Of a DNA stretch of 64,000 bases, positions 13,067 through 24,300 are shown piece after piece. A program made the position numbers and the translations under genes. This DNA comes from Phocoena phocoena. Taxonomy: Eukaryota; Chordata; Mammalia; Artiodactyla; Phocoenidae. The notes beneath the pieces are model-generated. The model searched no databases. It worked only from the letters and a program-made list of their open reading frames with translations, and had not been told where the DNA came from. Position 1 is the stretch's first letter. Every line of letters starts with the position of its first letter. Where the stretch lies: contig NC_089234.1 of assembly GCF_963924675.1 (NCBI RefSeq), positions 59,748,909 to 59,812,908 of the forward strand. Direction: 5' to 3'.

Positions 13067-13328
13067 AAGTTCTGAGGATGTAGTCTATAGCACATTGACT
13101 ACAGTTCACAACATTTTATTATATATTTGAAAGTTGCTAAGAAAATTGACCTTAAATGTTCCCACCACAAAAAGGAATGATAATTATGTGAAGTGATGGA
13201 GGTGTTAACTAACCCTACTGTTGTAATCCTTGCACAATATATGTAAGTACCAAATCATCATGATGTCCACCTTAAATTTACATAATGTTATATTCCAGTT
13301 ATATCTCAATAACACTGAGGAAAAAAAC
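13067..13328 (+). mobile_element. L1 LINE, outer copy, right part
   Basis: Continuation of the 3' UTR broken off at 5107. The joined reading (aagttct then gaggatgtag...) is the normal order of this L1 3' UTR. Ends in a short A tail at about 13320-13328. Confidence 0.8.
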
Positions 13329-14097
13329 TAGGCAAAGAGGGACTTGAATAGACACTTCTCCAATGATGACATACAAATGACCAAAAAGCTCCTGAAAAGG
13401 TGCTCAATATCACTAATCATTAGAGAATGCAAATCAAAACGGCAATGAGATACTACCTCATACCCATTAGGATGGCTGTTGTCAAAAAAAAGGAAAATAA
13501 CAAGCACTGGTAAGGATGTGGAGAAATTGTAACCCTGTGCATTGCTGGGGGCAATGTAACTGGTGCAGCCACAGTGGAAGACAATATGATGATTCCTCAA
13601 AAAGTTAAATGTAGAATTACCATATGATCTAGCAAATCCAATTCTAGGTATGTACCCAAAAGAATTGAAAGTAGAGACTCAAACAGGTATTTGTATACTA
13701 ATTTCACAGCAGCATTATTCACAATGAGTACTGACACATACTTCAGCATGGATGAAACTTGACAACATTATGCTCAGTGAAACAAGCCAGACACAAAAGG
13801 ACAAATATTGTATGAGCCATTTCTATGAGGTACCTTGTATAGACAAATTCATATGGACAGAAAGGAGAACAGTGGTTGCCAGAGGCTGAAGGAAAAGGAG
13901 AATGGGGAATTATTGTTTCATATGCATAGAGTTTCAATCTGGGATGATAAAAAATTTCTGGAAATGTGAAGTGACGACAGCGGAACAACACTGTGAATGT
14001 ACCTAATGTACTTAAAGACACTGCACTGTCCGTTTACAAATAGTTCAAATGGTAAGTATGAATAGTTTACTGCAATTACAAAAAGTTTTAAGGTATC
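13329..14097 (+). mobile_element. Old L1 fragment (ORF2 end and 3' UTR)
   Basis: Decayed L1 text: the segment around 13340-13480 matches the L1 ORF2 region for 'gacacttctcc...caaatcaaaac', followed by the ggttgccagaggctg motif of the 3' UTR near 13875. No intact frame. Confidence 0.75.
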
Positions 14098-15038
14098 AAG
14101 AAATGGGGGAAAAATACTATTACTAGCTCCAGTAAGAGCTGGATCAGCAGAGCCTTCTCAAAATTAAAGATTATCAAATATTATTTGTGACCTTGCATTT
14201 GCCAAGAGTAACTGACATTGCTTTCAATTGTATGAATTGAAAATGAAGTTATTAAAAGTATAAATTTTGATGACCTAATAGATGAATTTACAGAAAAGCA
14301 AGTCAGAAAAATGATCAATCACATCATACATTAATAAAGTATTACACATCACATTATATAAAATTATGACACCAAAAATATTTTTGCAGTTTATAAGTTT
14401 ATATTGTTACTCAGTTATCACTATTACCCAATTATATTTTACAAGTGATAACACAATAAAACATTTTTAAAGGAAAACTTTGTATTTTAGGTCCCTTAAT
14501 GGCACTTTTTCCCTGCTTTTTGAAAAGGAGCTCTGCATTTTCATTTTGACTGGGCACCCCAGATTATGTAATAGCTGGTTCTGACCCTCAGCTCTTATCC
14601 TTGATAGCCTGTTTATCTTTGACCGAGTCATTTAACCTTTGTATCTCAGTTTTCTCACCTCTCAAATGGGAATGGTATTTACCTTCCTCTGTAGAATTGA
14701 TGTGAAATTTAAAAAAATATATACACACACACACAGTGGTTTTAAAAATTGTAGGTACTTTAAAATATTGGTGGCATTGTTGCTGTTCATATTTTATAAC
14801 TACTACCCTTCCTGGAGTCTGAGTCTTTAGACAAATATATTTCTTATCTAAAAGGAAGAAATTTAATTCATTATTTTCTCTGGGGCTTTCCAGACTTTTG
14901 AGAGAGAAGCTAAGTAACTCATTTGGTCCATAAAGCCATCATTTTTTAGCTTAGTGATTTCATGGATGGAATTTATTTCTTCACATGACTAAAAAAGCAA
15001 AGTATAAAGTGAAGATGATGCCAAAACACTAGACTTCA
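14098..15038. other. Upstream intergenic sequence with one MIR
   Basis: Mostly unassigned AT-rich sequence. The one clear repeat is a MIR SINE at about 14580-14720. A short (AC)n lies near 14709-14724. Confidence 0.5.
14580..14720 (+). repeat. MIR SINE fragment
   Basis: Shows the MIR core and tail in order: ttgaccgagtcatttaacct, tctcagttttctcac, aaatgggaatggtatttacc. Mammal-wide and highly diverged. Confidence 0.7.
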
Positions 15039-15050
15039 GTCAACACTTTT

Positions 15051-15143
15051 TTTTTTAGGGATCTTCCCGGACCGGGGCACAAACCCACGTCCCCCGCACC
15101 GGCAGGCGGACCCCCAACCACTGCGCCACCAGGGAAGCCCCCG
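15051..15143 (-). mobile_element. Head-only CHR-type SINE (about 93 bp)
   Basis: On the - strand this is just the tRNA-Glu-related head (gcttccctggtggcgcagtg ... gggaagatccct) followed directly by an A tail. The usual tRNA-unrelated body is absent. It has its own target duplication gtcaacactttt (15039-15050 and 15144-15155), so it inserted in this short form. Confidence 0.85.
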
Positions 15144-15155
15144 GTCAACACTTTT

Positions 15156-15815
15156 AAAGTCTAAAATTTCAAATAGTGTTTCTGATAAACTCTCTGACTT
15201 TTAAGCAACTCAATGGAAGAACAATACTAAGAGAGCTGAGTTCCCCCAGCTCTATCTCAGGGCAATCTGTAGATACCAGACGCTGCTGAGTGTAAATAAA
15301 AATACTGCTGTAAATACAGAGGCAAAAATGCCCCAGCACTAGGATGGCTTTGATGAGGAGCTCTGCCAGATTAGAGGACTGAGTCTGAGAGCCAAGCATT
15401 GACCGACGCAGAAGCTGGGGTCCTAAATCTGAACCCTCCCATCACGCACACTTAGAGCAAACTCTGACAATATCTGGACCATTGGTACAGGTGACACTGT
15501 TGACCCGCCATCACGGGGGGTTTCCTGAGTCCTTTACACATCTTCCTGCATCTCCCTACATCTCCCTAGTTACCATACGTAGGTGACTGGCTTAGGGGTG
15601 CGGCTACGTCCTTTGTGTCAAGAGGCCTGTCCTAGGGGACCAAACTTGTAACTAATCCATAGGTTAACCAGCTGGTTGGGGGTAGAATTCCAATTGCTCC
15701 ACAACTCACGCCTCTGAAAAGTTGGCTAACATCCCCCTGCTCCAGGGCTGGGGAATCCGCTCTTAAGTGTTCTCTCTCTCACTGGCCATCCCTCAGATAG
15801 GCCCTCCTACTGCCT
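15156..15815. other. PLA2G12B upstream region
   Basis: Moderate-GC, apparently single-copy sequence leading to the PLA2G12B promoter. I see no repeat or coding frame. Confidence 0.5.
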
Positions 15816-15880
15816 AACCTTTGCCCTTTCTAATTGCCCTGATCTCATCCCAACCTCCATAGCTGTGTTTAAAGTCCACC
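15816..15880 (+). promoter_or_regulatory. Possible HNF4-type sites in PLA2G12B promoter
   Basis: Two motifs resemble nuclear receptor HNF4 sites: aacctttgcccttt (15816-15829, DR1-like) and tttaaagtccacc (15868-15880, close to the HNF4 core CAAAGTCCA). They lie 143-207 bp upstream of the start codon. PLA2G12B is described as an HNF4-alpha target in liver, which makes the placement plausible. This is motif reading only. Confidence 0.4.
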
Positions 15881-16022
15881 TCTGGGGAACACACAGATTG
15901 AGTGCTCCAGATAATTCGTTTCCCAGTCTTGCTCGGCATCTGGCCGGTGGGCCGTGTACCCAGACTTCCTGGGACACTGGCTGGGGTTTGAGGAGGGACC
16001 TCAGTACCTACCTGGCTACAGG

Positions 16023-16233
16023 ATGACGCTGGCCACTAGCTTCTTGATTTTGTGGCTCAGCCTGGGGGGTGGCCTGGCTCAGAGTGACACCAGCCCTGAT
16101 GCAGAGGAGTCCTATTCAGACTGGGGCCTTCGGCACATCCGGGGCAGCTTTGAATCTGTCAACAGCTACTTCGATTCCTTTCTGGAACTGCTGGGAGGGA
16201 AAAATGGAGTCTGTCAGTACAGATGCCGATATG
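16023..16233 (+). CDS. PLA2G12B: PLA2G12B coding exon 1
   Basis: Encodes [17 protein letters not shown] (signal peptide) to CQYRCRY plus one base of Gly71. Ends at the donor ATG|GTGAGT at 16234. Phase 1. Confidence 0.96.
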
Positions 16234-19200
16234 GTGAGTGCATGGTCTCTCTTCCGGTGAGACTGTCACTGGTGGACCTGTGAAGAGCTTAAGCAGGGCC
16301 ACAATCTGTCATGTACTTTTTCCTGTGATCCACCTCTTAGAGGGGTGCCAGATTCAGCAACTAAAAATATAGGACACCCAATGAAATTTGAATTTCAAAT
16401 AAACAACCAAGACTTTGTTAAAATATGTGAGATATTTGGGACACAATTATAGTAACAAATTACTGGTTGTTTATCTGAAATACAAATTTCACTGAGCTTC
16501 CTGTGTTTTATCTGGCAAACCTATTCCAAGGAGTTTTGCGAGAATTGTTTCCCTGGGGACAATTTAATGGGTTTATTGTGAGGCAGGTAGGTACTTAGGA
16601 AAAGGTGGCAAGGGTGGGGAGAAAGAATAGGAGATGTCTTTGGGAGGTGTTCCTAGGGATGGAAACTCAGCTGAACATTCAGGGAAAATTCTGCCAGAAA
16701 ACTCTGCGCTTCCTCAGTTACTCTGCTTCTAGCTTGGAAATGGATTCGTCTCTCCCCCTGAATGCAGTTCACACCTTCCTTCCAGATCTGTCAATCTCTG
16801 ATCAATTTGCCTAACCACCACCACCCCCAAGAGAGCTGTCCCTGCCTCAGTCAGCAGTGACAGTCCTTTGGTGGGTAGGATGGGTGTCTGCCAGCTGCCT
16901 CTGTCCACCAGGGAGCAGGCCCCAAGCAGGCCTGGGGATGTGGAACTGAATGGGTAGGAGCACTACCTCACCTGAGTTGTAAAGAGGGTACATGGGAGCC
17001 TGCGTGCAGGTCTGGCTGCAAAAGAGCAGACCCTGTGGCCCGTTCTTCCTTCACCTTGCACTGGAATTCAGTGTAACGGGAGCAGAAGGTGGAGCCCTGG
17101 ACCTTGCAGCTGGGAGGCAAAGGGTAACTTCAAACGCAAACGAAGATATTTCTGAAAGCATACACAGCCTCATACAGCATTTGCTTCACTGTTTAGTTTA
17201 TCAGATGTTTCATCATGGGATTAAGAGATGAAAATGGTGAGTTTAGCCTAGCAGGAAAACACTTGAGAAATATTTTCTCCAGACACTCAACACATAAAAC
17301 TCAGCTTGGAGAGAGACTCAAAAGAGCTACACACTTGCTGGACTCACCCAATCAGTCTCACAGTCCCTTTTTTTAACCTTTGAGCGGGGGAAATCCCTTC
17401 CTTATAAACGGGGAGTGACTAAGAGACCATGGTTAATCCTCCAGAACCAAGTTTTACAGCACAGAAGCTTTCATCTCAGAGGGGAATGTTGAAAAAAGGA
17501 AGCTACAGCGTCTCTGTGAAGATTCCATAGGGTAAATCTATGCTAGGACCCACCTGTACCGCTAGCAATGTCTTTGTCTAAGGTGTGTTAGACTAATGCA
17601 GAGATGCCTTGTCACAGGGACTGTTCTCACCTAGTTTGCATGGATGCGGCAGGAAAGGGTTAACTCACTTCAGATATTTGATCAACACTGGTGCTATTTT
17701 CCTTCCTGGAGGCAACACAAGACTTAGGTCTGTGGCTTAGCAAATAGATAACAGCAGGACTTTTTTTTTTTTTTTTTTTAAGGGAAACGAGAACCAAACC
17801 CTCTTTTTCTCTAGCAAAACAGCATTAAAAGATTTTAGCAAATTTTGGTTGCAAGCCTGCACCTGGGTCAGTCGATGCAGCAGCCACGGGTGGGGGATGA
17901 GAATAGTCAACAGAGAGATTGCAGGAACACAAATAACTCCACTCACTCTACAAAACAGGACCTGTCCAACCAGGGGTCTGAAAAACACGTAGGAAATAGG
18001 GGGTTAAGCCTTGTTACCTCTGGAACGCAGCAGAGCCAAGAACCTGGAGGCTGTACCCAAGCAGTACAGAACTTCTTCTCAAGTTGATTGTGGATCAAGC
18101 CGGCTTTTGAACAGATAACGGCTAATAACTAACTGAGCCTCTGTTTGCTGTGTGATACGCTTCTTGTGCACGAGGCTTCTCTTTCTTTAAAAGAAACTTG
18201 CTGTGCTGCAAATCCCCTGAAGGGCTTGTTTAAACAGACTGCTGGCCCTCACCCCTCTTATACTGATTGGGTAGGTCTGGGGTGGGACCAGAAAATTTGC
18301 ATTCTTAAGAGTTCACAGGTGATCCTGCTGTTGATGGTCCTGGGACCACACTTTGAGGAAAAAACTGCTCTAAAAACTGCAATTTTTTTTTTTTTTTTGT
18401 CAGAAGGAACAATTTAGCAACAGTTAGTCTACAAGAAAAAAAATTGCCATTTGGTAGGTACTTACCACTGCTTAAAACAGTGGTTCCGACCTTGCTCTGC
18501 ACTTAGAATCACCTGGGGGAGGCTTTAAAAAAATGCCTGCTGCCCAAATCAATTAAATGGGAATCTCCATGGGTTGGACCTAGACATCATTATTTTTAAC
18601 GTTTCCCAGGTGATTGCAAAGTGTGACCAAGGTAGAGAGCACTATTTAAGGGGTCATTCAGCCCATAGATTGTTCAGACAAACAAAGGTATATTTGCATC
18701 CTGCTAGCCTACGCTAGTGTATCAATATTGCTTTCCACACTTCTTGTATCTACAATTCGTTTTCAGGTCAACACACAACATCTGAACTTGCCAAATGATC
18801 GGGCTGTAAATATAACGAGATTCAGCATGGATCAATAGCATACATGGTACAACTGGTTTAAGGGGTCTGCACTAATGTGAACACGATTCCCTCTCCCACC
18901 TCAGGGATTCTGATTCAGTAGGTCTGTGCTAGGAACTGCACACATGGTCCTCGAACCAGACTTTGAGAAATACTAGTAATGGAAAAATCAGGAGTTTGTA
19001 CTGTGGGTGGGGGTGGGGGTTGGGGAAATCTCATTGCTGATGACCTTGGGCAAGTTACGTCTCTCAACCTTTGTTTCCTCATGTTTATAACTAATGTTAA
19101 TAATACCTACCTTACAAGGTTGTTGTAAGAATTAAAGATAATATATATAAAGAATTAGTGCCGTATGGAACATGGCAGATACCAAACAAATTTTATAAAT

Positions 19201-21286
19201 GTTATGAGAAAATGTGGTGAACAGGTTAACTATGCATTCGGATTCTTCAGATTCCCTTTCAAAATAAAATTAAAAAACATGAAATCCCAGTTGCTGGACA
19301 CCATCCTCTCAGCTTCTGGAAGAAATCATCAAATGATGATTTAGGTGTTCTGTGCCTTTATGAAGGTCTGTGAGGCAGAGTTTCTGTGTCTTGTAAATCA
19401 TGATTTAAGCTATCAACCACACCGTCACACTTTGATAAAAGGACCTCATGATGATTTTCTTCTTGGGTTTAGTTCTAGGAAGAAAGGTATCCTTAAATAT
19501 CAGCATTCTTATTTTCAGGAGAATTTTTATCTGTTTGAAATCTTAGAGCAAAATTTTATGAACCTGTGAATTTATACATTTTTCTAGACAAAGAATTCAC
19601 AGCCTTCATCAGATTCTTAGAGGACCTGGGGCCCAAAAAAAGAAAACAGCTACTGACTTAGAGGGCAATGGTTGTTCTCGAGAAGGGTGAGGAAACGTCC
19701 AGGTTTGCTGGTGATGGGGGGGAAGGGGTGCGCGTTCCTGGAACGTGGGACTTTAAGTACTAAAACAAGGATGGTCCCAGGCAAACCAGGACAAGTCGCT
19801 CGCCTTACCTCATGCAGTAACTTAATCTGTTTTAGTGACTGAAATAGAGTTTATTGCTTCAGTTAAATTGTCACAGTTCTGTTTTGTTCCCTTGTTGTGT
19901 TCCTCATGCTGTATTTGAGGGTTTCTGGCAGGAAGCAGGATGTACCCTTCAAATATGGCCCTTGGACTCCTAGGCAGACCTCTAGTGGAGCACACAGAGC
20001 CACTTCTGCGGGAACCAGCTGGGTGGGGAGAAGGGCCACACCCTCCTAAGCGGTTTAACCCTTGGCCTGGGTGATAAAGTGCCAGACAGTTTTACTGTTG
20101 TTTTCAGTGACAAAACAGAGAGAAAAACGGTGGGGCCTAGGAGGTAGCGGACCTTCCTGCGGGTAGAACTTTCGGGTTTCATGCCTAACTCCCTCATTTG
20201 TCTTTTAGGTGTTTTGTGGCGTTTCACTTTATGCAGAAGTTTTAAATTTTCCTAAGAAGCAGTCTATCAGTCCTTTTCTTTATAGCTTCTGCATTTTTTG
20301 TCTTGCTTAAAAGACCATCCTCACACCAAGGTCATAACAACATTCGGCTCTTTTTTTCTGTGAAAGCAGCTATAGCTAATACATAAGGAATGAGTGTTGC
20401 TGTGTTCTAAAAAAAACTTTTTTGTGAGCACTAAAGTTTTAATTTCAAATAATTTTCATATGTCACACAATATTATCCTTGTTTTGACTTTCCCCCCAAT
20501 CATTTAAAAATATAAAAATCATTTTTATCTGGCAGGTTATACAAGAACAGGTAATGGGCTGGACTTGGGCCAGTGTTTGCCAAGCCCTCATCCAAAAAAT
20601 CAGATGGTCAGCCTCCCACTCCTATAAATAGCCAAAACCAAAAAATAAAATTAGTTTGTGGACATTGTACATTATTGATGCCTAGACTCAAAACATCAAA
20701 CTGAAAAGACTCAACACAACTCAAATCTGCTCTGACTGTAATATGAGGATATAGTACCTTATTTCTGTGTGGACTCAAACCATCACCTTTTTTCTTAGAA
20801 CTTTTAATTCAAGCTTCAAACAGAATTTCTACAGCTTTCGTAAAGTATTAAAAAAAAAAAAACTGTCATCAATATCAGGCCAGGTGGGACGTATCTATAA
20901 TTGGTGTCCCATTAGCTTTCAAACTGGAATATCAGAGTTTTATCTTCTGTGAGTTACCAACTGCAAAAATGGCAGAGGGTAACTCAGGAAACTGGACTGA
21001 GTCTGCTGCAAAAGCCCTTTATCAGCGAAATTATTAAAGAGCTAAATTTCACCATAAAATTTAGACATTTGTTTCTTCATTGAAATTTTCCCCCTGATTT
21101 CTATAAAGCTAGCATAGGTAGAACATTTGTAAAAGAACAATCTGAAGAAAAAACAAAATCACCATAGTCTCACCTCCAAGAGACAATACGCTTTAATAGT
21201 ATGACATAGTTTGATTATTTTCATATGTGTAATTTGATTACTAATATTATTTAATACACTTTACCCATTCCCCTATTCCCAGTGCT

Positions 21287-21342
<56 letters not shown>

Positions 21343-24300
21343 CAGGTTAGTAGAGTATCAATGCTAAGTTATATTTCTCAAGACCTTTGAAAAGTAATGC
21401 AGGGATTACTGGTGGGCTGGTGGACTCTGTGTCAACAAGTACAGGACCTCTCCATTACAAATAACAAGAAAGACGGGGTGGAAATAAAATATTAAAACAA
21501 AAAACACACACTCAACCTAGAATGAAATAATGGGAAAACTTCAAGTTCTAGAAATGAAGGGGAAACAAAAAGCCAAAGTGGCAGCAGGAGCTGATGCTGC
21601 CATGGCCCTTGGGGGTGTCAGTCTGGCACATATATAGACTCCAGGAGCTGAGGAATGGGCTTTATTGCTCATAGAGAGGAAAAGTAAATTTCACTAGTAA
21701 GAATTGGGAAGTTGGAACTGAGCAGTCTGCATAAAGCTTAGAGCCTGAGAAACTGTCTAGTCTGTTTAAAACGGATTAGATTATTGGATTATCCAACATT
21801 CCAAGAAGTAGCAAGAATGCTTTCTGTCCACCTGGGGCTGGAGCTTGGAGGAGGAATAAAGAACATCCACTAAGAAAAATCACTACCTGGGCTTCCCTGG
21901 TGGCGCAGTGGTTAAGAATCCACCTGTCAATGCAGGGGACATGGGTTCGAGCCCTGGTCCACGAAGATCCCACATGCTGTGGAGCAACTAAGCCTGTGCA
22001 CCACGACTACTGAGCCTGTGCTCTAGAGCCCGTGAGCCACAACTACTGAAGCCCACGCACCTAGAGCCTGTGGTCCGCAACCAGAGAAGCCACCGCAATG
22101 AGAAGCCTGCGTACTGCAAGGAAGAGTAGCCCCTGCTTGCTGCAACTAGAAAAGGCCTACACACAGCAATGAAGACTCAATGCAGCCAAAACAAAAAAAA
22201 TCACTACTTGAAGCATACACTATGCATAGGTGAGGAATCTGAATCTATACAGCTGGCCTGGTGTGAGTATCCCAAGCTGAGAAATTAACATAAAGACATG
22301 TGCCTCACTTATCTTGGGACTCCTAGAGCCACAGCAAAAGCAGTTAGGGACTATTTTGTAGTATGTGACACAGGGCACAGGAATTCATTTAGAAAAACAA
22401 GCCCTCCCGAAAACAATTACATACCATTCAAAAAGATAACCCACCATGCGGGAGAGTCAGTAGACATCAAAAAATGAAATGGCGGGCTTCCCTGGTGGCG
22501 CAGTGGTTGGGAGTCCGCCTGCCGATGGAGGGGACACGGGTTCGTGCCCCGGTCCGGGAGGATCCCACATGCTGCGGAGTGGCTGGGCCCACGAGCTATG
22601 GCCGCTGAGCCTGTGCGTCCGAAGCCTGTGCCCCGCAATGGGAGAGGCCACAACAGAGAGAGGCCCGCATACCACAAAAAAAAAAAAAAAAAAAATGAAA
22701 TGGCATCCCAAGGAATGGAGATAATAAAAAAATAACAACATTTGAAATTATTAAAGAAATAAAAGAAGCAGTAGAAAACATAATTAAAAAACAGGACTCA
22801 ATGAAAATGAATACACAGATTTAAAGAACATTTACATAGAACTCCAAGAAATGAAAATTACAGTCATCAGAAGAAAAAAACTCAGTGGATGGGTTACATA
22901 GCAGATAACCTAGCAGTTAGTCAACCTAGAGATAATTAGTAAAATGGAAAATAAATTTGATGAAGCTAGTAAAAATTCAGTATAGAGAGAAAAAGATAGA
23001 AAATATGAAAGAGAGATTAAGATATATGAGGGACAGGATTAAAAAGAATCACCATTCAGTAGAAGAGGCCCAGAAGGAGAAACTATAGAGAATGAAGAAA
23101 ATAAAAAATTCATACAAGGGCTGTGAATTCTCCAGAGGTGAAAGACACCCGAGTCTTCAGATTATTCCAAGTGGGGTAAGGATACACAGTCCACCTATAG
23201 ATACATTGTAGTGAAACTGTGGGGATTGAGGAAATTGGAATTTTTGTGCATTTCTGGTGGGAATGCAAAATGGTACAGCTGCTGAAGAAAGCCTGCTGAT
23301 AATTCCTCAAAAAGTTAAACAGAATTACTATGTGACCCAGCAATTCCACTCCTCGGGTATGTACACCCAAAAGAACTGAAAACAGATATTCAAACAAATA
23401 CTTGTACACAATTATTCATAGCAGCACTCTTCACAATAGCCAAAAGATGGAAATGACCGCCACGTCCATCAATGGTGCATGAATAAACAAACTGTGGTAC
23501 ATCTAGAGAATGGAATATTATTCAGCCATAAAGATAATGTGGATGAACTGTGAAAGATGGAGCATGACTGCTAAAGATGGGTACGGGGATGATAAAAATG
23601 TTCTAAAATTAGATTGTGGTGATGGTCTCACAACTCTGTGAAAAGCTAAAACCCATTGAATTACACACATTAAACGGGTGAACATATAATATATTAATTA
23701 CATCTCAATAGAGCTGTCGTAGAAAAAAATGTAATGAAAAAGAGATGCAAATCATAATGGCAACTGCAATAGTTACGTATTGTTGAGTAGCAGGTGACCC
23801 CCAAACTTAGCAGCAGAAAATAACAAACATTTATTGTATCACACAGTTTCTGAGGGTCAGGAATCTAGGGGCTCTGCTGGGTGTTTCTGGCTCTCAGTTT
23901 CTCATAAAGTTGTAGTCACACTGCCTGTTGATATTAGTCTCTGAAGATATGACTGAAGCTGGAGATCTCCTTCCAAACTCATGTGGCTGTTAGCAGGAAG
24001 CTTTAGTTTTTTACCAATGGACCTTTCCATGACAGAAGTTGTAGCCTTTTTTTTTGACATCTTTATTGGAGTATAATTGTGTTACAATGTTGTGTTAGTT
24101 TCTGCTGTATAACAAAGTGAATCAGCTATACGTGTACATATATCCCCATATCCCCTCCCTCTTGCGTCTCCCTCCCACCCTCCCTATCCCACCCCTCTAG
24201 GTGGTCACAAAGCACCTAGCTGATCTCCCTGTGCTATGTGGCTGCTTCCCACTAGCTACCTATTTTACATTTGGTAGTGTACATATGTCAATGCTGCTCT

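Noticed and set aside
15954..16022. In-frame N-terminal extension of PLA2G12B
   Set aside because: The extension begins at a GTG with no ATG. The ATG at 16023 gives a proper signal peptide and the family length.
21291..21340. Microsatellites as a CRISPR-like array
   Set aside because: Simple dinucleotide repeats in a mammalian intron, with no spacer structure.
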